A stretch of 64,000 bases of DNA, taken from contig WOAB01000589.1 in the NCBI GenBank assembly GCA_027886185.1, forward strand, positions 7,073,001-7,137,000, read 5' to 3'. The notes beneath the pieces were generated by a model. That model was not told where the DNA came from. It saw nothing but the letters and a program-made list of their open reading frames with translations, and ran no database searches. Every line of letters begins with the position of its first letter. The first letter of the stretch is position 1. A program made the position numbers and the translations under genes. Source of the stretch: Rheum nobile. Taxonomy: Eukaryota; Streptophyta; Magnoliopsida; Caryophyllales; Polygonaceae. Of this stretch, positions 10,067 through 21,035 are shown piece after piece.

Positions 10067-11389
10067 TCAATCTATAACATCCTTGCGGATGAGAATTAGA
10101 AGTTCTAAATTAGCTTGAAAATCTTTCAAGGAACTCTGCTGACTCAGTTTCACGATGCAATCGGCCGCAGCGTTTGTTTCTCGGAAGACATGACAGATCT
10201 GCACTGAAGAAAACAGTTTCAATAAACAAAGGATATCAAAAATTAACATTTCGATATCCCATGGACAATGCCAGATCTTATTTAGGACGTTTACTATTAT
10301 AAGCTTGTCATACTCCAGTTGGATATTAGGAATACTCATTTCGTTTGCTTTGATTAAAGTATTTCTAACCGCTATAGTTTCAGTTTTCAAAGGAATTGAT
10401 ACACCACAATTTTCACCAAAAATAAATAGAGGTTCACCTTTATTATTACAAAAGATGAAACCATAACTAGATTCACCATTCGTTTTCGTAAACCCATCAA
10501 TGTTAATTTTAATTATATTTTTTGGTGGTTTTTCCCATTTTTTCAAAATCCGTCCTTTTTTGGTGTGCGTTGTTGTTTTGGGGATATAATTAGTCAAACA
10601 GTCTGGATTCCATTTTTTGGTCTTATTCCAATTGTCAATTTGATTTTTTATGTAGCGTGGTACATCTTTTATCGGTTCATTGTCATTATTTGTTCTTCCG
10701 AAGCTTTGTTGGTTTCTATAAAACCAGATACCCCAACATGATATTGTTAGTTCAGTGAATTGTGATCTGTCTGTTTTATTTCGGATTTCCTCAATAATCT
10801 CATCAGTTTTTTTAGTTCTAATGTTTAGCGATCTTATAATGTTATAAGTTTGTTTGTTCATTTTTTCTATAGTTTTCAACGTATGGTTACACTGGAATAA
10901 GAAGTTATTAGAGTCTTCAGTTAGTGAGTTACATCTAATGCAGCCTTGTGGAATTGCCACACCTTTTTCCGCTAATCTTGATTTGGTTGGTAGTCCATTT
11001 CTTATAATTTTCCAAAGAAATTTTTTAACTTTTGGATAAGTTTCCAATTTCCATATCCATGAAGAATCATGTGTTGTGTATCTTTTCTTTTTAATGAGCA
11101 TATCCATATCCGATTTGGTTGAAAACCAACCATTTTTATTGGTTTCCCAATACATTCTGTCATGAATATTATTTATAGGTATTGGTGTAGAGATAATTTG
11201 TTTAACTAGATCCTCTTGTAAATATTGTTCAATCTTTTCTTTGTTCCATTTATTATTTGGAAGCATAAAGTCTACAACTAAGGCAGTTTTGTTTGAAATA
11301 TGTTGCATGTCAATGATGTCACAAAGGGGGATTGTAGAGAACCATTTATCAGTCCAAAATCTAATGGTTTTACATTTCCCACTTGCCAT
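10067..11389 (-). pseudogene. LINE zinc-binding region and RNase H domain
   Basis: A 440-residue open segment forms the C-terminal third of the LINE polyprotein. The N-terminal part has GKCKTIRFWTDKW and the Trp/Cys pattern typical of the zf-RVT region (CIRCNSLTEDSNNFLF, then C and H ligands). The C-terminal part is a plant-LINE RNase H: INIDGF carries the first Asp, KTETIAVRNTL the Glu, LEYDKLIIV the next Asp, and HVFRETNAAADCIVKL the last acidic/His region. It lies directly downstream of the RT segments in the LINE's sense direction. Confidence 0.85.
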
Positions 11390-11879
11390 ATAAGTCCTGC
11401 TTTGAAATCAACAATGATTTCACACATTTTGGTCTATTGCCATGAGCATTGTCCTTTCTTTTCATATTGTAAAATATGTTTAGTTTTTAAATACTTTTCA
11501 GTGATAACTTTGACCCAGAAATTATCTGGTTCAACCAAAATTTTCCATATTAATTTAAATTGTAAGGCTTTATTCATATCCTTTGATTTTCTCAATCCTA
11601 GTCCGCCTAGTTCAGGCGGTTTGCATATTTTATCCCATCATATCAGAGGTTTGTATGTATGGTCTTTGTTCTAGAAAAAACCTATATTTAGTTTATCGAG
11701 TTCATTATGGGTTTGAGTGGGTAACATAAAGCTTTACATCAAGTAATTTGGTCGTGATGCAAGATTCGCTTTGATGAGTTGTTCTGCCTACTTGAGAAAG
11801 GGAATTAGCCTTCCACTTTGTTAATTGTTGTTGTGTGCTAATTAACAGATCAACAAATGTATTGGAGTTGACTCTGCCA

Positions 11880-12897
11880 TTAATAATATGACAGCCTAGA
11901 TATTTGTCTAGGCAAGTCATATTTGTAATTGTAAGAGTTTCCTGTATCGCTAGTTTTTTTTGTGTTTGTTACTTTTTTTGTGACCTGGAAAGCAGATTTA
12001 TCAAAATTCACTTTCTGGCCTGAGATTTTGCAATATTCATCCAGGATATCCTTGATTTTCTTATAGTTTTCTTGTTTTGCTTTTGAAAATATCATAATAT
12101 CATCCGCAAAAACCAAGAAAGGGATTCGAGTTCCAATTCTTGATATTTGGAAGCCAATGGGATTTCTTGGTCTATCCGCTTCTTTTTGTAATTTTCTCGC
12201 TAAAATTTCAGATCCTAGAATAAAAAGGAAAGGGGATAGTGGATCTCCCTGTCGAAGACCTCTAGTTGGCCTAAAAAATTCTATTGGTCCATTATTGACC
12301 AGTACCGAAAATGACACTATTGTGATGCATTCCCTGATCCAGTTTATGAATTTCGAATTGAAACTAAATTTCTCCATTATTTTAAGAATGAAATTCCATT
12401 CAATTCTATCGTATGTTTTTTCCATATCTAATGAGTACTATAAATCCTTCAGCTCATTGTTTTGATTTGAAAGAGTAAAAAATTTCATGAGCTATTAAGA
12501 TATTATCTTAGATGGCTCTATTGGCTACAAATGCACCCTGAAGAGGGTGAATTAATTTTTCCATAGTGTTTTTCAGTCTACTAGTTAGAATTTTTTAGAT
12601 TATTTTATAAATTATAGAGCATAGACTAATCGGTCTATAATGGTTTGTTGAATTTGGATTGTCACATTTTGGTATTAGAGATATAAATGTGTGATTGATC
12701 TGTTTAAGTAACCTTCCTAACAGAAAAAAGCTTTTTACAGCTTGGATTACAGAGGGTCCCATAATATCCCAATATTTTTGATAGAATTCAATTGTCATGC
12801 CGTCTGGTCCTGGCGATTTGTCTGTACCAATATCAAACACTGCCTTTTTAACTTCATCATTTGTGATATTTCTGGTTAATTCTTCGTTATCTTCCAT
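11880..12897 (-). pseudogene. LINE reverse transcriptase, frameshifted
   Basis: Two open segments, 12897-12595 and 12425-11880, cover the RT palm and fingers. Visible motifs are KSPGPDGMTIEFYQKYW, LIPKCDNP with NHYRPISLC, GLRQGDPLSPFLFIL, and the catalytic box VFADDIMIF (FADD in place of the usual YADD). Stops and frame changes separate the segments, and the thumb region from 11900 to 11400 is fragmented. The domain order matches L1-clade plant LINEs. Confidence 0.9.
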
Positions 12898-13499
12898 AGA
12901 TATTTCAGTGTATTAATTTTAGATTTTATTGCAGTAGAGCGTCATTCATTTCTTCACTTTTAAATCTTTTGATGAAGTCATTTCTAATCTCATTTTAGAT
13001 ATTCTCTTCACCAATAATGCTCGTTCCTGCTTGCCTTTTTATTTCTTTAATGATTTTTCTATTCCTTCTACCACTTGCAATTTTATGAAAATAGCTCGAG
13101 TTGGTGTCAGTTAGTTTAATATGTTTCACTTTTGCTCTTTGGTTCAAGAATATTTTTTGGAAGGTTAGTAATTTCTCTTTCTTGTCAATAAGTCTTTTTT
13201 GTTTCTGTATTTCATTAATATTTGCATTAGTGCAGATACTAATTTGAATCTCAGATAATTGTTTCTCTATGTCTTTAAGTTGAGTGAAAACATTACCAAA
13301 TGTCATTTTATTCCATATTTGTGCATGCTTCTTTAGTAGTTTTGTCTTTGAAACTAGGTCATACATTCTTGATCCATGATAATTTGTTCTCCAGACTTGT
13401 TTTACAACATTTCTGAAGTCCTTTCTTGTCATCCAGATTTTTCCGAACTTGAATGGTTGGTTTTTGAATGAACTAGTTAAGGCTAATTCAATTGATATA

Positions 13500-14231
13500 G
13501 GGCAATGATCTGAGCTCGTAAATGCATAATTTTTAGTACAGACGTCCGGATATCATTGTAAAATTTGGTGATGAATTAAGACTCTATCCAGTTTTTCATA
13601 GATATTCTCTATTTCAGTTTTGTTTTTTTCTCCAGGTAAATGCATTTCCTTGGAAATGAATATCTAATAATTCGCATTCATTTTTGAAGTGTCGTAGTCT
13701 AGTAAATTTTGATAAAGGTGGTAAAGCTCCTCCCATTTTTTCACTTGGGTCTTGTATTTCATTCAAATCACCTATAACAATGCATGGATAAGCACTATTT
13801 TTAATAAAAGTGATTATCGTATCTCAAAATTCATTTTTACATGCTTCATTTGGTGGCGCATAAGTTAGAATTATCATTATTTTAGTATGTGTACACAAGT
13901 TAGAGTATAGGATACTAATAAATCTTTTTTCAATCTTGTCGATTTCAAGTATTTCATTAACTAGCTGATATGTTTTCCACATAACACAGATTCCGCCCGC
14001 GAAACTCGTGGCCGGGACACAGTAGAATTGATCAAATCCTGCTTTATTCCATAGTTTTTCACTCGGTACTTTATTTGTTCTTGTTTCAAATAACGCTAGT
14101 AATTGGATCCTTTCTATCTTACAGAAGGATTCTAAATCCATCAAGATGGTTTTCTTACCAATTCCCCAACTATTCCAGGTTGAAATCTTCATAAAAAACC
14201 AATTTTTGTGTTGCCCCATATCCATTGACAT
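13500..14231 (-). pseudogene. LINE apurinic-type endonuclease
   Basis: The minus-strand open segment 14231-13824 starts the EEP nuclease fold with MKISTWNSWGIG and the catalytic-Glu box LLALFETR, then AGGICVMW. The reading continues in other frames with IGDLNEIQDP (near 13770) and SSDHCPI (near 13505), the usual Asp/Asn and Ser-Asp-His motifs. The split between frames shows at least one indel plus stops. This segment marks the start of the conserved LINE ORF2. Confidence 0.88.
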
Positions 14232-17200
14232 TGAGGGGTCTTGCTAGAATTATCACTATGGTAATGCATATCGTAGTTGGTATTAGGGGAAATAATCTGA
14301 TGTATATGGTCCCCAAAGAAGGTATTAATTTTTCCCATTTCACATTTTAGGCAATAATGTAGTTTAGTACAAAATCTAGTAAGGAATAAATTTTGACATT
14401 TGACAAGGTCGGCATCTTTTGTGCTTGCAAAATTTGGTTTCAAGAGATTATATCTCCAAGATATGAGGCTCCCAGATAGTTTGTTCAAATAATAAGGGTT
14501 CAGGTGTTTATTATGTTCCAACCGATGTTGTTGATCTTCAGTCTACATGATGTGTTTTCCTTCAGTAGTGTAGTCATAAGCTTGCTCAGATATGTAGTTA
14601 TCCTGGATATGGTTCAACTTGTTCTTGTTCCTTAGTTCACACATCTTGCTACTGTAAGTAATGAAGCTAACTTCTATTTTTTATTTATATGGTTTTGCAA
14701 AAGTTTGCTTGATAGTCCAATGCAGGTAGTCTAGTTGAAAAACCTTTGTGTTTTTGGTTTGTAGCTAGATTATACTTACGATCAAGGTTTTCATGTGACA
14801 GTTGTAAAGTAATCACATTGCAGCAACAATCAAAGCTCGTGAGACAAAACTCTTGTCCCATTGAGTGATCGACAACATAGTTATGACCAGGTTTACATGA
14901 ATCAGTGTTCGAAATAAGGTAGAGTTCATCAGTGCAGTTATTAATACACCCTAGATCAATTTTAGAGAGGCTATAGTAATCAGAATTCCTATAGTTTGAT
15001 ACTTTGCAGCTGTAGGAGACATTTTTATAACAATGTATCCATTGCTTAAAAACTTTGTTACAAGCCACACAATACAGATAAACAAACAAACCGGCTCCAT
15101 ATGTGTAGTACTGATAACAGTGAGCTTCCCTCTTTAAAGAGTTTACTTGACTAGGCAAAGTCGAAGCCCAGACCTGGAGAAACTTAGAGATATTGAAGAT
15201 TTTTCCTCGCTTCTCAGCTGTACGTATTGACCTGGTCATAATTAAGAACATAGAATGCATTTTTGGAGACATACACATTCAGGTATGATTGTCCATGGTG
15301 TAGTTTCCTTGTGTTGCGAGTTTTTCCATGGATTCACATTTTGTTGGTTTATTGGTGTAGAAACCAACTCTAGATTTCATACTTTGATTTCCCATTTTTT
15401 CCTTCAGAATATAGAGTCATGTTGTTGTTTCAGAGTTCACATTAGAGGTATGGACAAAGAGATAAGAGAAACAGAGAAATAGTATTACCTCATAGAGAAA
15501 TTCTCTAGACCTGTGAGAGGCCATCCAGAAATGGTTCATGAAATACCTATAGAAGGTGCATTGTTGACAAGGAATAAATCTCACCAAATGGTACTTGTTG
15601 TTCAGGATTTTTAAGGTCTTCTCTCTGTACTGCTAAACCACCATAATCTGGAGAAGAAAGCCAAACAGCTACTCCATATCCAGAAAGGGTTTGTACTGTC
15701 ATTCTAAAAAATAACATAGCAGTTAAAACGACTAAGAAATGTAAACTTTAAACAAGTCTGCACTTCATGGGGATAATTATTCAAAGGGTTTATTTTCAAA
15801 GTGTAAATGCTAGATAAGGAGTAGATATGGCATTTAAGCCAAGCTCTCATCTGTTTACCAATTTTCAAATCCTGCACAGATTCCATCGATACATACAAAG
15901 TCACAAGTTCAAGGTTGTAAAAGGTCTTAAGAACACATATAGGAAGATAGCACCAAAAGTACATAAACTTCAAATCATGGATGTTCAGAATCCCACAAGC
16001 AGTAAAAGAAGCAAAAGACCAAATCAGTGGCCTAAGACTAGCCAGATACAACTTAGGAAACAAAAGGTCAGGGTTGGCAACAGAGTAGGTAATAATCAGA
16101 AGATAAACAAAGGGGTTACCCTTTCCCCATATTTTTCAAAATCAATAGAATAGATGTTCCCATAAATGATCAAAAGGTCAGGGTTGGCAACAGAGTAGGT
16201 AATAATCACATTAAGAGGGTTCACCTCATAAATTCTCAAGTAATTGTTCGTGCTTGTCCACATACAAATAGAAATATTTTCACATTATTGTTCAAACGTT
16301 GACCAATATGATTCCACATGTTTCAAGGCAGCAACTCTGTAAATACCAAGGTGTATAAACCTGTAATATTTTAAGGATAGCTTACAAGCATACCATGGAT
16401 CAGTTTGGGACCACCCATACAGTTTAAAAGTATTCAAAAGAGGAAAAAAAATCAAGGGCATCAGCCACAAAGACAAGAGTTTTTGGGAATAGTTGTTCAT
16501 AGAGTAAAAACTCCAAAGTGGTTTGTTCAGTTGGTGATTGTTCATAGTTTGGTTTTTGTTCATAAGCTAGAATTATGCATAATCCTTGTCCTTGAATTCC
16601 TTGTTGATATACTTGGGAGTTGTGGTCCAAAAGATCAAATCCTGGGAGTACAGATGACAAGTATAACAAGTATTAGTCAAGTTGTAAAAGATATAACTTT
16701 GTAGGGAGAGATAACTAACCAAAGGATAGTTAAATCTCGATGCAACTGATCTGTTATCAAAATTCTGTTGTTCAGGAAGACATTGCCTCACCGCTGGGCA
16801 GAAAGAAGCAAAGCTCAACAAGGCCTTAGGGTAGCCAAAGTCCAAACACTTATGGTGAGGATAACATATCATAAAGTCATTCTGAGTTGTTCGAAGATGA
16901 CGCGGTAAGTGGAAGACACAAACCCACTCAAAGTCATCAATGTTAGTATTCATCATGCTGCAGTGAGGTGAACCCACAAGCATACTAAAAGTATACAAGT
17001 TCAGAAATATGTTGTGAAGGATATCAGACAGCGACCCAAATCTAATCTTAGGGTAGAAATAATCCAAATCATTGTAGTCAAGGATGACATTAAACAAGTT
17101 CCAGAGCATAGTATCATAGATAAGCAGGTAATTATTCAGAGAAAAGTAATAGCAAATGTCTAAAATATCAGTAGAGTGGCACACCCACAACAGGTTCATG

Positions 17201-18093
17201 TCACCAGGTTCAGTTTTAGGGGTTAATATAGAACGGAAGTGATGGATATACTTCATAAAAAGGAGCTCTTGGGTTCAAAGATAACAATATTGTTCAAGTA
17301 GGTCAAGCAATTATTCAGAGAATAAAAAGCAAGACCTAAGGGCTGAAAAGGCTTCATACCAATCCATAACCAAGGGCATGTCAACAGCAAAAACGAAGAG
17401 CAAACATCTTCAAAACCAAACAGGGCAATGTCAAGTTTAATGGTCTCCTCGACCAAAAAAAGGTTTTTTTCCTGAATATCAAAATGGTTCAAAGTCTCAT
17501 GGTACAATGTGTGGTCAAATCCAGAGTAGAAATTCTCACTCAAGGTATTGATCCCCTTTTCCAAGGAAGAATAACCATGAGTAAGAAGGTGACAACTAAT
17601 CCAGATGAGACAAAGAAGCTCACAAATAGCAAGTAAATGAAGAAGATTCAGTTTAGGGGTAAAGAGATCATGATCCGTAGCTTGTAAATTTTTAAGCCAA
17701 ACCACCTACACCAAGCAGCAAGAGTCATTCACATTTTGAAGTTTAAGGTAATGATCAAGAGTGGTTGGATCAGTCAGAACATACATGGATTTGCAAAGGA
17801 GAGGAAGGCCGATAACGACCCCGTCTGGCCTCACTGAATTGTTGCAGACACCACCATAAATCCGAATCCGTCGACACCGAATGACCATATTGGTGAGAAA
17901 ATTCCACCACCCATCCGCCCGTGTCCAAAATCTGGAAACAGTGAAGAAGAAACGAGACAGATGGAGGACTCGCCGGAACCCCAAGTCGCCCCCACCACTC
18001 CAGCCATCGCCGATTGAGGCACACCCACACCACATTGGAGGGAGACCGCACCAGATCCGCCAAGTGGGATCTCCCAAAGAGAGCCACGAAGGA
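14232..18093 (-). other. Pyrimidine-rich, stop-poor 5' region of the LINE
   Basis: Minus-strand open segments follow one another almost without gaps (18137-17706, 17705-17253, 17256-16573, 15278-14685). The first two are in the same frame, separated by one stop. The predicted residues are dominated by Phe, Leu, Tyr, Cys, Trp and Asn with few charges. No gag-like RNA-binding or CCHC domain is evident. The strand is C/T-rich, which by itself lowers stop frequency, so coding is not proven. It may be a degenerate ORF1, an unusual 5' UTR or captured DNA. The nested Ty3/gypsy element splits it from another 440 bases at 25769-26211. Confidence 0.5.
16061..16208. repeat. Direct repeat inside the LINE 5' region
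   Basis: The phrases CAAAAGGTCAGGGTTGGCAA and CAGAGTAGGTAATAATCA occur together twice, near 16061 and again near 16170, about 109 bases apart. The copies are almost identical. It is a local duplication of the LINE leader or ORF1 region. Confidence 0.8.
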
Positions 18094-18098
18094 TTATT
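18094..18098. repeat. Left target-site duplication TTATT of the Ty3/gypsy element
   Basis: TTATT immediately precedes the left LTR (TGATACGG) and is repeated at 25764-25768 immediately after the right LTR (CTCATCA). An exact 5-bp duplication is the expected integrase footprint. Confidence 0.95.
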
Positions 18099-18832
18099 TG
18101 ATACGGGGTTAGCCGTGTAGAAGATGGATCTAGGCAACGGATCTCAAAACAAAAGAAAACACAAGATTAGAACAATGGCGGAAGTGAAACTAATGGATAG
18201 GATAATAGATAGAACCAATAGAAACGACGAGAAAACCCGCTTGCTTGATAGCAAGGAACCTTGTCGAACGATCTACCAACCCGATCTCTACAACGCCACA
18301 CAACCAAGAATCGCTGACGAACTTGGAGCACGGAGAGGATTGCTTATGAAGTACGAAATCACCAACTCCAGAGGGACTTCACAAAGACGAAAACAACTAA
18401 GCAGGAAAGAACAATCGATTGAGACTCTCACGGGGAGCCGAGTTTTCAAAGCAAAAACCAAGCTCTGTTTTTGTGTTTTAACAATATGAGAAGTCTAACT
18501 AATGAAGAAGACAAGGGAGCCTTAAATACCCATAGAGGGCCGGCCCTAGCTTCCCAAAAACGTCTAAAGCTAATTTTCTATTATCCGGAAATAGAAGGCT
18601 TAAAACAATTAAATAATAATCCTAAAATAACCAATGCAGAAATTAATAAGATTATTAAACATAGGTAACGTTGACCAATAAAGTCAACGCCTTGACTTTG
18701 GACTTGTCCTCTTCGTCATGTGATACATCATGTGCCATAAACGTCTCCAGCTCTTGACGTAGTTCCTTCAATCTTGACCTAGTAATCGGTCCATCAAAGG
18801 TTGGCACTAATGGCGGGGATGATTCCTCATCA
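18099..18832 (-). repeat. 3' LTR of the Ty3/gypsy element
   Basis: In the sense (minus) direction the LTR begins TGATGAGGAATC and ends CCCCGTATCA. It contains the last 58 or so codons of pol and the stop codon (TAA at 18655-18657). It differs from the right LTR at only five visible positions. Confidence 0.95.
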
Positions 18833-20946
18833 TTCTCCCCTTCTTGAAAAGGACTCGTCCTCGAGTCATCAACATCAGCGGCTGCATAAGGGGTAAGATC
18901 ACCGACATTGAATATCGGGCTCACGCCATAGTCATCGGGCAGCTCCAACACATAGGCATTGTCGCCTACTCTCTTCAGCACCTTGAACGGTCCATCACCT
19001 CTAGGAGACAGCTTCGATTTCCTCTGCTCCGGGAACCGCTCCTTGCGCAGGTGTAGCCACACCAAGTCGCCGGGCTCGAACAACACTTGACGCCGACCGT
19101 GATTAGCTCGGGCTGCGTTCTTCGTTGCAGTAGCTTCCAAACGAGCCTTAGTCCGCTCGTGCAGCTCCTTCATGAACTCAACCTGTCTATCAGCATCAAA
19201 GTCTGCTCGTTCCGGTAAAGGCAACAGCTTAAGATCCAAAGGGGTTAGGGGATTCAAACCATACACACATTCAAAAGGGGACATATTGGTAGAAGAATGA
19301 ATAGTCCTATTATAAGCAAACTCAACATGTGGTAAGGCATCTTCCCAACTTTTCAGATTAGATTTAATAACAGCCCTAAGGATAGTAGCCAATGTACGGT
19401 TAGTGACCTCAGTTTGTCCATCTGTCTGGAGGTGACTAGCAGTAGAGAACAACAACTTAGTACCAAGTTTACCCCACAAAGTCTTCCAAAAGTAACTCAG
19501 AAATTTGACATCCCTATCACTCACAATAGTACGAGGGACACCATGTAACCGAACAATCTCTCTAAAGAACAAATCAACAACATTCCTAGCATCATCAGTT
19601 TTATGGCATGTAATAAAGTGAGCCATCTTAGAGAACCTATCAACAACCACAAATATAGAATCTCTCCCCTTCTTAGTCCTAGGCAATCCAACAATAAAAT
19701 CCATACTAATATCAACCCAAGGAAAGCAAGGAATAGGCAAGGGAGTATAAAGACCATGCGGTTTTGCCTTAGATTTCGCCTGTAAGCACTCAACACAGCG
19801 TTTGATAAAATTCTCTACATCCCTAAGCATGTGTGGCCAATAGAAATGAGTATGCAACATGTTATAAGTCTTATCTCTACCAAAATGACCCATCAATCCA
19901 CCTCTATGGGACTCATCAACAAGTAACAACCGTAGAGAACAAACAGGAATACACACCTTATCAACTCGAAACAAGAATCCATCAAACAAGAAAAACTTAT
20001 CAAATGAACCCTTTTCCACACAATGCTTATAAATTACTCCAAAATCAGCATCCATATCATACAACTCCTTAATATAAACGAATCCAAGGACCCGAGCATC
20101 CAAAGTAGTCAAGAGTGTATGTCTCCTAGAAAGGGCATCAGCTACAACATTATCTTTTCCTTTCTTATACTTAATCACATAGGGAAATGTTTCTATGAAT
20201 TCCATCCACCTACCATGCCTCCTATCCAACTTATCTTGACTCCTAAAATGCTTTAAGGACTCATGATCAGTTTTAAGCACAAATTCTCTAGGCCAAAGGT
20301 AGTGTTGCCAAGTTTTCAGCACTCGAAACAAGGCATATAATTCCCTATCATAAGTAGAATAATTCAAGCATGCACCTTTCAACTTCTCAGAAAAGAAGGC
20401 AATGGGCTTACCTTCCTGCATGAGGACTCCTCCAATACCAATGCCAGAGGTGTCACACTCTACTTCAAAGGGGCGAGTGAAGTCAGGCAGAACCAGCAAT
20501 GGCGCGTGTGTCAAACGATCCTTGAGAGTCCGGAATGCCTTTTCTTGAGCTTCATCCCAACGGAACGGAGTATTCTTCTTTGTGATCTCTGTCAGCGGGG
20601 CTGCAATGGTGCTAAAATCTCGAACGAACCTCCTGTAGAAGCCAGCCAGGCCGTGGAAACTGCGCACGTCACCTAGGTTCCTCGGGGTCGGCCAGTCACG
20701 GATGGCTTGCACCTTTTCTTGATCCACTTGCAGTCCATGAGCACTCACTACAAAACCAAGAAACACAACTCTGTCAGTGCAAAAATCACACTTCTTCAGA
20801 TTTCCATACAACTGTACAGCTCTGAGAGTGGATAAAACTTCCCTGAGGTGCCCTGCATGTGCTTCCAAAGATTTACTGTAGATCAGAATATCATCAAAGT
20901 AAACTACAACAAATCTACCAATAAAAGATCTCAAGACATGATTCAT
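18655..20946 (-). pseudogene. Ty3/gypsy pol: RT C-terminal part, RNase H, integrase
   Basis: This 763-residue open segment holds the RT catalytic box VVYFDDILIYS. RNase H follows (DTSGIGIGGVLMQ, YDRELYALFR, LKTDHESLKH, VVADALSRR). Integrase has an HHCC zinc module (HRGGLMGHFG, CVEC) and a DDE core (SMDFIVGLPRT, TIVSDRDVKF, DGQTEVTNRTL). The C-terminus (LTPYAAADVDD, then GPITRSRLKELR) crosses the PPT into the 3' LTR. Its beginning is out of frame with the upstream RT part because one base is missing near 20947. Confidence 0.95.
18833..18845 (-). promoter_or_regulatory. Polypurine tract of the Ty3/gypsy element
   Basis: AAGAAGGGGAGAA in the sense direction abuts the 3' LTR start TGATGAGG. It is the expected plus-strand primer. 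It lies inside the pol reading frame (codons for FQEGENDE). Confidence 0.85.
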
Positions 20947-21035
20947 AGACGCATAAAAGTAGAGGGGGCATTAGTCAAACCGAAAGGCATAACAAGCCAC
21001 TCATACAAACCAAACTTCGTCTTGAATGTTGTCTT

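Noticed and set aside
18124..18489. 121-codon plus-strand open frame, nearly repeated at 25055-25312
   Set aside because: It lies antisense within the two LTRs; the duplication is due to the LTR pair, not a gene family.
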